Origin: JBMNTU01 sp050945895
GTDB lineage: Bacteria; Bacillota; Clostridia; Christensenellales; Christensenellaceae
Length of the DNA stretch: 23,084 nucleotides
Direction: 5' to 3'
Assembly: GCA_050945895.1 (NCBI GenBank)
Contig: JBMNTU010000026.1
Span: 1 to 23,084, forward strand
Shown: positions 13,933-21,794 of the stretch, piece after piece
How positions within the stretch are numbered: position 1 is the stretch's first letter
Layout: each line of letters opens with the position of its first letter
Made by a program: the position numbers and the translations under genes
Notes under the pieces: generated by a model
Database searches by the model: none
The model's input: the letters and a program-made list of their open reading frames with translations, nothing else
What the model was told of the DNA's origin: nothing

Positions 13933-15675
13933 CTATTTTATCAAAGGCAGATATAGTGTGACAGTCGTACCTTTGCCGTATATAGAATGGATTTCCATCC
14001 GGTATTCTTCGCCATAGTGCAGCTGAATGCGGTTGTGTACGTTGTATAGCCCAATATGGTCTTGTGCGTCGGTGTCGTGCAGCTCATTTGTGAGCAGCGT
14101 GGGGAGCTGGTCGGGGGGGATGCCGATGCCGTTGTCCTCGATTACAATTTTCAGCTTTCCCTCTTCCAGAAGCATAGTGATAGATATGGTACCATTGCCG
14201 CCGTTTGGTTCGATACCGTGGAACACAGAGTTTTCAATAATGGGCTGGAGCAGGCGCTTGATGATTTTATATTGAAAGAGCTCGGGTGGAATATCGGTAT
14301 GGAGAGATAAATCGCCCCCATAGCGAAGCTTAAGCAGGGAAATATAGTCCTTCAGGTATTCGGCTTCCTGCTGGAGTCCGTGTGTTTCGCTCCTGTCGTG
14401 TATGGTGTTTTGCAAAATCACCATAAAAAGGGAAAGCATTTTTGCCGCATCGCCCGGCCGGTTCATTTCGATGGTGCATTTAATGGAAAACAAAGTATTA
14501 TAGATAAAATGCGGATTGATCTGAGCGCGTAAAAAACGCAGCTCCGATTCGCGCATTTGTTGCTCTTGTTGCTTGATGTCGTCCAGCAGTGTTCCGATGC
14601 GGTCCTTCATATCGTTGAAGTTGCGGGACAATTGGTGGATCTCTACATACCGGCTATCGATACGGCTGGGGGCAAGGTCGCCTTCGCCTGCTGCCTGCAT
14701 TGTGGCACAAAATTCGTCCAGGGGACGGGTAATACGCCGGGCGATTGTGCGAGACAAAATAACGGCAACTGCGCTGATGCAGAGTACTGCGACAACAATA
14801 CCGATCATCATAGGTAGCACAGGCGCAAGGAGGGACCACAGAGTGCTTTCTTCCACAACGAACCAGCCTGTCTCGGGTGACCGGTATTTGGATATCAACA
14901 TATTGTCGCTAATTATGTAAGAGTCGTCGCTTTGGAGGAAGCTGCGGTATTCCTCTGGCTCCAGCACCGTATTGATGAGGCTGGCGTCCTTATGACTGAC
15001 AATGCGGCCATCCTTATCCACAAAATAAATGCTGTTTGTATCACTCAATATGTCTGCATAACAATCGTAGATGGCGCGTTCGTCCACGCAGACGAACAGC
15101 GTTCCTTCGTGCTGCTTTTCAACAAAATTATAGTAATGCTGCACGGACAAAAACAAATACTCCGGCTTGTCTGCGCGGGTAGAGTTATTGAAATTGGTGA
15201 CGAAGAACAAATCGTCCGGATGGCTGGTCAGGCTGTTTTTATACCATTCCGAGTTTTTTACCTGCTCCATCCGTATCTTGTTGCTGGAGGAATAGTGATA
15301 GCCGTTTTCGGCGATGATGATGATATCGAAATGATCGTGCAGGCCTTTAAGCGCCTTTCGTGTAGTAAACAGCTCGGTGGTAACGCGCACATTCATCTCG
15401 TAGGCCTCCACGCTTCCGATCGGCTCGCCCACAACACCGGCGTAAATCAGGTAATCGTCATAAAAGAGGTTTGAAACGGTCTGCATGCTGGTTTGCAGTA
15501 CATTCAGCTTTTCGCTGATGAGGGTTAGGGTATCGATGCGCGATTTGCTGAGCTCTGCAATCATGGCATTTGTGAGCAAAAAATAGATAGCCAAAGTAAG
15601 AATTATCAGCAAAATGATAAAACAGACAGAAAAAAAACGAAACAGTTCACTTCGAAAGCTTGTCATCTTGGCCAT
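13933..15675 (-). CDS. YesM-type sensor histidine kinase
   Basis: A 580-aa membrane kinase. TM1 is about 14-37, an extracellular sensor region of Cache type spans about 38-280, TM2 about 283-308, and HAMP about 309-360 (RTIARRITRPLDEF). The catalytic part is of the His_kinase/YesM class: LRAQINPHFIYNTL with phosphorylated His389, N-box ENSVFHG (481-487), and G1 box EDNGIGIP (513-520), then GLYNVHNRI. It should sense an external sugar or binding protein and phosphorylate the response regulator encoded just downstream in the same operon. The ATG at 15673-15675 is used; AGGAT lies upstream, a little far, and a second ATG follows at codon 4. Confidence 0.92.
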   Translation of the reverse strand: MAKMTSFRSELFRFFSVCFIILLIILTLAIYFLLTNAMIAELSKSRIDTLTLISEKLNVLQTSMQTVSNLFYDDYLIYAGVVGEPIGSVEAYEMNVRVTTELFTTRKALKGLHDHFDIIIIAENGYHYSSSNKIRMEQVKNSEWYKNSLTSHPDDLFFVTNFNNSTRADKPEYLFLSVQHYYNFVEKQHEGTLFVCVDERAIYDCYADILSDTNSIYFVDKDGRIVSHKDASLINTVLEPEEYRSFLQSDDSYIISDNMLISKYRSPETGWFVVEESTLWSLLAPVLPMMIGIVVAVLCISAVAVILSRTIARRITRPLDEFCATMQAAGEGDLAPSRIDSRYVEIHQLSRNFNDMKDRIGTLLDDIKQQEQQMRESELRFLRAQINPHFIYNTLFSIKCTIEMNRPGDAAKMLSLFMVILQNTIHDRSETHGLQQEAEYLKDYISLLKLRYGGDLSLHTDIPPELFQYKIIKRLLQPIIENSVFHGIEPNGGNGTISITMLLEEGKLKIVIEDNGIGIPPDQLPTLLTNELHDTDAQDHIGLYNVHNRIQLHYGEEYRMEIHSIYGKGTTVTLYLPLIK

Positions 15676-15757
15676 ATGGTTTTTATCCTGCGTACTGTCT
15701 GCATATGCCGGAGATATACATGAAAAGCCGGCCGCCCCTGCAAAAATTTATTATTAC

Positions 15758-15786
15758 ATTATAATATATGTGCGGTTGCATTGCAA
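15758..15786 (-). promoter_or_regulatory. Promoter of the kinase-regulator operon
   Basis: On the minus strand TTGCAA (15781-15786), a 17-bp spacer and TATAAT (15758-15763). The spacer contains the first copy of GCGGTTGC (15772-15779). Confidence 0.7.
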
Positions 15787-15840
15787 ACGCAACCGCTATG
15801 AGAGAATGGAAAAACTGCGCTTTGACATATTTGCGGTTGC
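15772..15840. promoter_or_regulatory. Three copies of GCGGTTGC in a divergent promoter region
   Basis: Copies are at 15772-15779 (forward), 15789-15796 (reverse) and 15833-15840 (forward). Copies 1 and 3 sit within the spacers of the leftward and rightward promoters, so a bound protein would block both. Copies 1 and 2 form an inverted pair 9 bp apart. Confidence 0.65.
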
Positions 15841-15849
15841 GTATATAAT
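15822..15849 (+). promoter_or_regulatory. Promoter of the methyltransferase gene
   Basis: TTGACA (15822-15827), a 16-bp spacer and TATAAT (15844-15849), only 18 bp before the ATG at 15868. Both boxes are consensus. The spacer holds the third GCGGTTGC copy. The very short leader includes GAGGAT as ribosome binding site. Confidence 0.8.
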
Positions 15850-15867
15850 AGTCTTGAGGATAAATGC

Positions 15868-16485
15868 ATGATTAAAGGATTGGCAAAAAATTTCAAAAAA
15901 CCCCGGGGCTTTTTTGGTACGGTCGTGCTAAACCGAATGAACAAAGGGCATGAGCCACTGACAAAGTGGGCGCTGGACTTTGTTTCCATTGGTTCCGAAA
16001 CGATAATTTTGGATGTGGGATGCGGCGGCGGAAACGCGGTTTTTTTAATGTCTCAGCAGAGCAAGCAGGTGTATGGGGTAGACTATGCAAAGGCATCTGT
16101 GCGAAAGTCCAGGCAAAAAAATGCCGCGGCAATTGCTGCCGGAAATGTTGAGATCCGGCAGGCCAGCGTGTCCAGCCTGCCGTTTGAAGAAAATACGTTT
16201 GACCTGGTTACGGCGTTTGAAACGATCTATTTCTGGCCAGACCTTCCAAAGGATTTTTTGGAGATAAAGCGTGTGCTAAAACCGGGCGGGCAGTTTATGG
16301 CGGTGTTTCAGAACAGCCCGGATGAAACGAAGCGGCGCAGCCTGGAGCGCACGATCGACGGAATGAAGATCCCTTTTGCAAATGAAGTGGGGGAGACCCT
16401 GAAAAAAGCAGGGTTTGCGCAATATACGGTCTATGAAAATCCGCGTTTGGAAATGACCGATATATGTGTGGTTGGCGAAAAGTAG
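15868..16485 (+). CDS. Class I SAM-dependent methyltransferase
   Basis: A 205-aa protein with the Rossmann-type methyltransferase fold. Motif I is ILDVGCGGG (47-55), the acidic ribose-binding residue is in VYGVDYAKAS, motif IV-like NTFDLVTAFE follows, and RVLKPGGQF is the typical post-motif turn. It resembles UbiE/Methyltransf_11 enzymes acting on small molecules; nothing shows its substrate. Length is normal for a single-domain enzyme. It has its own strong promoter, diverges from the kinase operon and converges on rplL, sharing a terminator with it. Confidence 0.88.
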   Translation: MIKGLAKNFKKPRGFFGTVVLNRMNKGHEPLTKWALDFVSIGSETIILDVGCGGGNAVFLMSQQSKQVYGVDYAKASVRKSRQKNAAAIAAGNVEIRQASVSSLPFEENTFDLVTAFETIYFWPDLPKDFLEIKRVLKPGGQFMAVFQNSPDETKRRSLERTIDGMKIPFANEVGETLKKAGFAQYTVYENPRLEMTDICVVGEK

Positions 16486-16509
16486 AGTTGGCCTGAGCTC
16501 GTAGAATAT

Positions 16510-16541
16510 AAAAAGCCTGTCCAAAGCCGGACAGGCTTTTT
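16510..16541. terminator. Bidirectional terminator
   Basis: AAAAAGCCTGTCC, a 6-nt loop and GGACAGGCTTTTT: a 13-bp perfect stem with A-run and T-run on either side. It ends both the methyltransferase gene and the rplJ-rplL operon. Confidence 0.9.
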
Positions 16542-16554
16542 AAAAACCAAACAG

Positions 16555-16935
16555 TTAGACCATTTCCACCTCGGCGCCAACCTCTTTGAGAGAAGCAACG
16601 AGTTTTTCGGCATCTTCTTTGCTGATGCCCTCTTTAACCTTGTTGGGTGCGCCGTCTACAAGCTCTTTTGCTTCTTTAAGGCCAAGGCCGGTTGCTTCGC
16701 GAACAACCTTGATAACCTTGATCTTCTCTGCGCCGGCAGCTTTCAGCTCAACGTCGAATTCTGTTTTTTCTTCCGCAGCAGCGCCGGCATCTCCGCCGCC
16801 TGCAGCCGGAGCAGCAGCAACGGCAACAGGAGCAGCCGCGCTAACGCCAAATTTTTCTTCCAGCTCTTTTACCAGCTCGGAAAGTTCCAGAACATTCATC
16901 TGTTCGATTGCTTCAATGATTTGTGCTTTATCCAT
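16555..16935 (-). CDS. rplL: Ribosomal protein bL12 (L7/L12)
   Basis: 126 aa, normal length. The N-terminal dimerisation domain (MDKAQIIEAIEQMNVLELSE), an Ala/Gly-rich hinge (about 33-56), and the C-terminal factor-binding domain (KIKVIKVVREATGLGLKEAK) are all present. It forms the flexible stalk of the 50S subunit and recruits translation GTPases. The start at ATG 16935 has GGAGGATT upstream; longer forms in the same frame lack homology. It lies 72 bp after rplJ and is followed by a terminator instead of rpoB. Confidence 0.97.
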   Translation of the reverse strand: MDKAQIIEAIEQMNVLELSELVKELEEKFGVSAAAPVAVAAAPAAGGGDAGAAAEEKTEFDVELKAAGAEKIKVIKVVREATGLGLKEAKELVDGAPNKVKEGISKEDAEKLVASLKEVGAEVEMV

Positions 16936-17007
16936 TTTAATAAATCCTCCATAATTGTATAAGCTTATTTTTAGTTTTTTGCTATTACACGCAATACACG
17001 AACCCAA

Positions 17008-17541
17008 TCAGGCTTGGGATTCTTTTTGCTGGCAGACTGCATTCAATGCAAGAACGAGGCTGCGCGGGATTGCAGACAACACGCCCACAAAATTGCTGAT
17101 GGGAGCGTTGAGGCTGCCCAGCATTTTTGCCAAAAGTTCTTCCTTAGACGGCAATGTCGCAAGGTTTTTGATCATTGTAACATCTACGGCTTTGCCAGTC
17201 AGGATTCCGCCCTTTAACTCTGTTTTCTTTGCTTCCTTTGCAAAATCCACAAGAATTTTTGCAGGAGCAACAGGATCGTCATAACCGAATGCTACGGCAG
17301 TAGGACCTTTGAAATAATCGTCCATCCCTTCGATTTCGAGTGAATCGGCTGCGCGCTTGAGCATATTGTTTTTGATGACCTTGTACTCTACTCCGGCTTC
17401 GCGGAACTTTGTACGCAGGCCAGATACTTCCTCGACCGTAAGACCGCGGTAATCTACCAATACAACGCTTTGCGCACGTTTGATTTTATCAGCTACCTCG
17501 GCAACGGCATCCTGCTTCATTTTCAGCTTTGCTTCCTTCAA
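17008..17541 (-). CDS. rplJ: Ribosomal protein uL10
   Basis: The stalk base protein that binds 23S rRNA and the L7/L12 dimers. The motif AQSVVLVDYRGLTVEEVSGL and the later YKVIKNNMLKRA are diagnostic. I place the start at TTG 17541, giving 177 aa, because GGAGGTG lies 6-7 bp upstream and the N-terminus then matches the usual family length; a longer ATG form (17571) overlaps the binding site and an ATG at residue 8 is the alternative. It heads a two-gene operon with rplL and is preceded by an L10 leader. Confidence 0.95.
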   Translation of the reverse strand: MKEAKLKMKQDAVAEVADKIKRAQSVVLVDYRGLTVEEVSGLRTKFREAGVEYKVIKNNMLKRAADSLEIEGMDDYFKGPTAVAFGYDDPVAPAKILVDFAKEAKKTELKGGILTGKAVDVTMIKNLATLPSKEELLAKMLGSLNAPISNFVGVLSAIPRSLVLALNAVCQQKESQA

Positions 17542-17584
17542 GTGTTTCACCTCCACCTGCGTCAGATTCAAATAAAAAATGCCC

Positions 17585-17690
17585 TTATAAAGCCAACAGA
17601 CATTATATGAGCATACACAATCTCATTCAATCTACCTCGTCAGGATGCTTATTATTAAGGTTTCCCTCCTGAGTCTATGGCTTTTAAACA
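17585..17690 (-). ncRNA. L10 leader (ribosomal protein autoregulatory RNA)
   Basis: The minus-strand leader of rplJ folds as expected for the Firmicutes L10 leader. AGCCATAGAC (17675-17684) pairs with GTCTGTTGGCT (17590-17600) as the closing stem. Inside, CTCAGGA pairs with TCCTGACGAGG, carrying the GA-rich internal-loop sequence typical of the L10 binding site. Excess L10-L12 complex would bind and reduce rplJL expression. The fold is my reading, not a covariance-model hit. Confidence 0.75.
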
Positions 17691-17713
17691 TCATTCATTT
17701 TTACGCAAGTAGA

Positions 17714-17743
17714 AGTTTAGCACATTTGACCGCTGTATGTCAA
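17714..17743 (-). promoter_or_regulatory. Promoter of rplJ-rplL
   Basis: On the minus strand TTGACA (17738-17743) lies 18 bp from TAAACT (17714-17719), just upstream of the L10 leader. The -35 is perfect, the -10 is weaker. It shows rplJL has its own promoter. Confidence 0.6.
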
Positions 17744-17792
17744 CTGTTTGGCCTTAAATTCCCCACGAAATCAAAAAAAGCAAAATTTGTTG

Positions 17793-17821
17793 TTGATTTA
17801 TATGCGCTTTTATTCTAAAAT
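17793..17821 (+). promoter_or_regulatory. Promoter of tRNA-Ser
   Basis: TTGATT (17793-17798), 17-bp spacer, TAAAAT (17816-17821). A small hairpin (TGCCGA/TCGGCA, 17835-17854) lies in the leader before the tRNA. Confidence 0.6.
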
Positions 17822-17882
17822 AGACAGGAACGTGTGCCGAAGCAATAATCGGCATTCTTTCATGAAATGATGTTTTTCTGCT

Positions 17883-17976
17883 GGAGAAGTACCCAAGTAC
17901 GGCTGAAGGGGCTCCCCTGCTAAGGGAGTAGACTGGGGTAACCGGTGCGAGGGTTCAAATCCCTCCTTCTCCGCCA
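17883..17976 (+). tRNA. tRNA-Ser (GCT)
   Basis: A 94-nt class II tRNA with a long variable arm. The acceptor GGAGAAG pairs with CTTCTCC, discriminator G and encoded CCA follow. The anticodon stem-loop CTCCC-CTGCTAA-GGGAG gives anticodon GCT, reading AGC/AGT. T-loop GGTTCAAATCC is standard. Confidence 0.95.
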
Positions 17977-18017
17977 TCAAACAGTGACTATTTGTGTGGT
18001 TTCATAGATAGTTGCAT

Positions 18018-18051
18018 AAAATGTTGCCTAGTGGCTGCTAGGCAACATTTT
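18018..18051. terminator. Bidirectional terminator beside the recombinase
   Basis: AAAATGTTGCCTAG, 6-nt loop, CTAGGCAACATTTT: a 14-bp perfect stem followed by more T on the plus strand. It can end tRNA-Ser transcripts and also lies just past the recombinase stop on the minus strand. Whether it is host or element sequence is unclear. Confidence 0.75.
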
Positions 18052-18054
18052 TCT

Positions 18055-19683
18055 TTACGCTGCACTATCATCATTTTCTTTTGCTCCTTCTAAATTACCG
18101 ACGAACCTGTATTTTATAGTTACATCCTGTGATTTTTGTCCGTCTTTTACATAGTAGGCCGATACCGTGATAGACTCTACCAGTTCAAATGCAATCTGCC
18201 GGGTGACTTCTTCTATGTTGGCATATTTCTTAATCAATGCTGTCCATTTAAGCACTTGCCCTGCCTTGTCGCGTTGCTCTCTTGTAGATGTCTGCAGGAG
18301 ATCTCGCTTTTGTTCTAAACTATGCAACTCATTTTCGAAATCTGTCAACATCGTATTTGCCAACTTTACAGGAACGTTGCCTTTCACTTTGTCGATATAC
18401 AGGGATTTCACAAGCTCACCAATTTCTTCAATCCGAGCGTATACTCTTTCAAGCTGCGCTTCATCCGATTCTGCCTTACTGTTCTCGCTCTTGCTCATTT
18501 CTGCTAAAACATGGGCAACCAGTCGATCCGTATCGTCGGATGTCATTTGTGCATATTTACGAATGTCGTTCAGAACAATATCCTGCAAAATACTCTCTCG
18601 TATGTTGTGTGAAGAGCAAATGTTTTTGCCGTAAACAGTATATCGCCCGCACCTGTATGTTACATTGATTTTGGTACTGCCCCGCTCGGATGCCGCCATT
18701 GCAGAACCGCAGTCTGCACAGAACACCATACCGGAAAATATTGCATAAGGTCGTTTCTTGGGCTTGCGTACAGCCGCATTCTTCCTAATGATCTCCTGCA
18801 CTCTATCCCACAAATCTTGATCAATAATCGGCTCGTGCGTATTCTCCACCCGAATCCAGTCTGCCGGATCAGCCAACACCCGTTTCTTGGTTTTGAACGA
18901 TAACACCTTACGTTTGCATTGTATCAGATGCCCGATATATACTTCGTTTTTCAGCATCTGCATAATTGTGTTGCCGCCCCAAACATTCACTTCGTTTTTG
19001 TTGGGGTTTTTTCTGCCCAAATTCAGGTATTGATACGCTCTTGGAGAAGGAATGCCATCGTTGTTAAAGATGTTGGCGATTTCCCTGCCGGTCGTACCCG
19101 CTGCAAACAGTTCAAACATCCTGATTACATTTTGTGCCGCTACTTTATCTGGAATCAGAACATGCTTGTCTTCTGGGCTTTTGATGTAGCCGTAAGCCGG
19201 GTGGCTGTTCATAAATTTACCTTCGCTTGCACGAGCAGCGATGACCTGCCTCACATTTCGCGAGATTGTCTTGGGATAAAACTCGTTCATTACGTTATAC
19301 ATCCCGCTCAACCCGTTATCATCGTTCATGTTGTCAAACATATCGTTGATTGAGATAAAGCGAACGCCGCGTTCCAGTAGGTAGATATCCGTGTAATAGC
19401 CGGTCATTGTGTAATTGCGTCCAAACCGGCTTAGGTCTTTTACCACAATGCAGTCGATCAGCTTTTTATTTACATCTTCCAGCATCCGCTTGAAATCCGG
19501 CCGCTCAAAATTTGTACCTGTCCATCCATCATCGACGTAGTAATCGTGTATGCGCCATCCCCTTTCTTCTGCATACTGCGTGAGTTGCTTTCGCTGGTTC
19601 TCAATACTAATGCTTTCTGCATTGGCATTGTTATCATCCCTCGAAAGTCTACAATAAAGTGCTGCATTCATTTGCTTTTTCAT
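18055..19683 (-). CDS. Large serine recombinase, TnpX/TndX type
   Basis: A 542-aa transposase-recombinase. The catalytic domain has YCRLSRDD with nucleophile Ser14 and KDLSRFGRN (82-90). The recombinase domain (HPAYGY, NVWGGNTIMQMLKNEVYIG) follows, then a zinc ribbon with Cys322, Cys325, Cys345 and Cys356 (FCADCGSAM), and a coiled-coil segment (about 400-465). Length is shorter than TnpX (about 700 aa) but usual for this branch. It should excise the element as a circle and insert it elsewhere. AAAGGAGAA lies just before ATG 19683. The promoter region contains a palindrome overlapping the -10 box. Confidence 0.92.
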   Translation of the reverse strand: MKKQMNAALYCRLSRDDNNANAESISIENQRKQLTQYAEERGWRIHDYYVDDGWTGTNFERPDFKRMLEDVNKKLIDCIVVKDLSRFGRNYTMTGYYTDIYLLERGVRFISINDMFDNMNDDNGLSGMYNVMNEFYPKTISRNVRQVIAARASEGKFMNSHPAYGYIKSPEDKHVLIPDKVAAQNVIRMFELFAAGTTGREIANIFNNDGIPSPRAYQYLNLGRKNPNKNEVNVWGGNTIMQMLKNEVYIGHLIQCKRKVLSFKTKKRVLADPADWIRVENTHEPIIDQDLWDRVQEIIRKNAAVRKPKKRPYAIFSGMVFCADCGSAMAASERGSTKINVTYRCGRYTVYGKNICSSHNIRESILQDIVLNDIRKYAQMTSDDTDRLVAHVLAEMSKSENSKAESDEAQLERVYARIEEIGELVKSLYIDKVKGNVPVKLANTMLTDFENELHSLEQKRDLLQTSTREQRDKAGQVLKWTALIKKYANIEEVTRQIAFELVESITVSAYYVKDGQKSQDVTIKYRFVGNLEGAKENDDSAA

Positions 19684-19730
19684 AAAGTTCTCCTTTCAGA
19701 AAAAGCGAAAATGAATTGCCTTCTGCTCCC

Positions 19731-19748
19731 CTGTATTATACTATACAG
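19731..19748. promoter_or_regulatory. -10 box and palindrome of the recombinase gene
   Basis: On the minus strand a TATAAT (19735-19740) sits inside the inverted repeat CTGTAT-TATACT-ATACAG. A bound dimer would block transcription of the recombinase. No good -35 box at normal spacing is seen, so an activator or an alternative sigma factor may be needed. Confidence 0.5.
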
Positions 19749-19765
19749 CAAAGCAAAACAACAGT

Positions 19766-19933
19766 TCATTCCGCTTTTTGGTCTTTCAGTTTTGCAATGA
19801 TCGCAGGAACAATCAAATCGGTGAATCTTCGCTTGCCTGTGAAAATGCTTTTTACGTTAATGGTTATGCGCCGATCAGTGTAGGTCGTAAATATGGTCTG
19901 TGAATCTATGATTTTATTGGTTTTTTGTATCAT
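19766..19933 (-). CDS. Small TnpW-like element protein
   Basis: A 55-aa gene, MIQKTNKIID at the start and KRRFTDLIVPAIIAKLKDQ near the end. A strong GGAGGAGC lies 6 bp before ATG 19933. It sits between relaxase and recombinase genes, the place of small TnpW-type proteins of Tn4451-like elements, and the sequence fits that family as I remember it. Function is unknown; partnership with the recombinase or relaxase has been suggested by position only. Confidence 0.7.
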   Translation of the reverse strand: MIQKTNKIIDSQTIFTTYTDRRITINVKSIFTGKRRFTDLIVPAIIAKLKDQKAE

Positions 19934-19951
19934 AATGCTCCTCCAGAAATG

Positions 19952-19974
19952 AAAAAAACCGGCATTTGCCGGAG
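19952..19974 (-). terminator. Terminator of the mobilization operon
   Basis: On the minus strand CCGGCA-AA-TGCCGG is followed by a run of six or more T, about 20 bp after the relaxase stop. It separates the relaxase operon from the tnpW-like gene. Confidence 0.85.
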
Positions 19975-19993
19975 TGTTCTGTATACTATGCTT

Positions 19994-21436
19994 TTATCGT
20001 TCCCAGCCAATGTCAGTCTGTTGTCTGCGAATTGGTGGCTCTGGCACGGGATGGGAACTCTTTTCAATCGCTTGCTCTATCGGCTTGATATAGCTGCGCA
20101 TAAACGAGATATCTGCTTCCAGTCTGTCAAGCTGCTTAAGAAAATGGCGTTTTTCAACAATATTCATACGACACTGCGCCAGCCCGTCTTCCAGTTCTAT
20201 TCGCAGATTTTCTATTGCAGATGGATTATGTTCATATCCATATTGCCGGATTTTTTGATTCGATTTTGCCAGTATCTTCTGCTCATCAGCATTCAACTCG
20301 CGGGTTACCATTTGCAGCCGAACATTTGTGGTGTGGGCCCGAAACAAAGATTGATGCTCGCGGCGGGATTGCCGAATATCATCACGCTCCTGCTCAATCG
20401 TTTCAATCTGCTGATTGATTTTATCCCGTAACGCTGCAATGTCACCGTGTGTCTGAATGTTGTTTTTGCTGACAAATCGCATATTCTCCTTATATCTGCT
20501 GAACTTTTGATATTCTATAGCAGGCAGCTTCACAAAGCGGTTTTTCCGTACTTTGCCCAGCAAATACATATAATGCAGATACAGCGCTTCAAATCGAGTC
20601 AGCTTTTTGCGCGGAAGACGTTGGGTGGGATAGAGCTGTTTGGGGTATGAAGGTTTCTCAATACGCTGAATCCTGCGTTGTATTTCAAAATCAGAATATC
20701 CGAGCGTATTAAGTCGCCAGTATTTTTTTCCGCCAGTTGGTTTTATTTTGGGATATTTGCCGTTTGTATCTACAATGTAGCCCAAGTTTTCCAGCCAGAC
20801 ATAAAAATCACCAAGCGATGCAGCGTTTTTCAACGACACTTCTATATCGGAAACAATCTGTTTTTTAACGGACTGACGGGCATAAGTATTGGTATAATTT
20901 TGAACAGTTTCTCCCCGCACCCGTCCATGCTCTATCACCGAAAGGCTGTACTTCTCGCATAGTTCATCGCTGAATCGTCGCAATTTGGCATATATATCCT
21001 GCTTGTTCATGTGGAATTTCTTGCCATTGACGCAGGATACTGAATTAAAAACGATATGCGAATGGATGTGTTGACGATTAACATGCGTGCCGATAACAAC
21101 CTCAAAATCACCCAGCCATTTTTTCACATATTCCACACTGATTTTATGTGCCAATTCAGGCGACACTTCGCCGGGCTTGAATGATTGCACAATATGATAC
21201 CCAAGCCGCCCTCCGGCTCTGCTGGCTTTGTGTTTTGTTGCTGCCATCTTCTCCGCCGCTGTTTCCGGGAAGCAGTTGACACCTGTGACAAACTGCTCCC
21301 CGGGCACTTTTTCTTCATCGGCAGCATATGAAACCAGATACTCCATTGTGGTAGTCTTTTCATCATTCATGGCATAAGCTGCCGCGCGTTTCAAATGCCC
21401 CTCCGATTTGATTACCATAATTTTTGTAACAGCCAT
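19994..21436 (-). CDS. MobP/MobA-type relaxase
   Basis: A 480-aa relaxase that would nick oriT and pilot the single strand into a recipient through a helper conjugation system. The three-histidine metal site is seen in THVNRQHIHSHIVFN (H118, H123, H125, H127). LGYHIVQSF is the conserved strand before it, and Tyr21 (AAYAMN) is a candidate nucleophile. The C-terminal half is charged and partly coiled-coil (about 330-460). I chose ATG 21436, one base after the upstream stop, with AGGCGG ahead; a GTG at 21445 is possible. It is probably translated together with the MobC-like gene. Confidence 0.88.
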   Translation of the reverse strand: MAVTKIMVIKSEGHLKRAAAYAMNDEKTTTMEYLVSYAADEEKVPGEQFVTGVNCFPETAAEKMAATKHKASRAGGRLGYHIVQSFKPGEVSPELAHKISVEYVKKWLGDFEVVIGTHVNRQHIHSHIVFNSVSCVNGKKFHMNKQDIYAKLRRFSDELCEKYSLSVIEHGRVRGETVQNYTNTYARQSVKKQIVSDIEVSLKNAASLGDFYVWLENLGYIVDTNGKYPKIKPTGGKKYWRLNTLGYSDFEIQRRIQRIEKPSYPKQLYPTQRLPRKKLTRFEALYLHYMYLLGKVRKNRFVKLPAIEYQKFSRYKENMRFVSKNNIQTHGDIAALRDKINQQIETIEQERDDIRQSRREHQSLFRAHTTNVRLQMVTRELNADEQKILAKSNQKIRQYGYEHNPSAIENLRIELEDGLAQCRMNIVEKRHFLKQLDRLEADISFMRSYIKPIEQAIEKSSHPVPEPPIRRQQTDIGWER

Positions 21437-21437
21437 G

Positions 21438-21770
21438 TCAACCACCGCCTTTCATCCCACCAAAGTTTTGATCGACTAATGCCGCCAGTTCTTTTTGAAA
21501 CCGCAACAGATTGTCAATGTCCTGTTGATGGATATGATGATTTGAATTAGCAATCCGCGCAATTTGGTTTACATTGCGCCCGATGGCGTTCATTTCTTCA
21601 TAGATTTTGCTGACGGCTTTCTGATTGATGATTACGATGCGTTCATCATCAAAGCAGCACTTTCTTACAAAAGCAGCAACCGTGCTGCCACTCATTTGCG
21701 CCATTCGATGTAACCGGAAAAGCTCTGCGGTATCCACCCGAAACACAACTCGCTCATTTCTTTTCAACAT
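21438..21770 (-). CDS. MobC-like relaxosome protein
   Basis: 110 aa from ATG 21770, with GGAGGT 7 bp upstream; the longer frame upstream runs through a terminator-like hairpin. The N-terminal ERVVFRVDTAELFRLHRMA and AFVRKC form a ribbon-helix-helix motif, and IYEEMNAIGRNVNQIARIAN with the helical tail is the MobC signature. Such proteins bind oriT and help the relaxase melt and nick it. It ends one base before the relaxase start, and the likely oriT lies just upstream. Confidence 0.85.
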   Translation of the reverse strand: MLKRNERVVFRVDTAELFRLHRMAQMSGSTVAAFVRKCCFDDERIVIINQKAVSKIYEEMNAIGRNVNQIARIANSNHHIHQQDIDNLLRFQKELAALVDQNFGGMKGGG

Positions 21771-21794
21771 ACTATTACCTCCAAATTTAGACAT

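Noticed and set aside
16586..16954. Frame opposite rplL
   Set aside because: Low-complexity Ala/Ser/Thr translation caused by the Ala-rich hinge of L7/L12.
17585..17690. T-box or metabolite riboswitch upstream of rplJ
   Set aside because: No T-box sequence or specifier loop; the pairing pattern and downstream gene fit an L10 leader.
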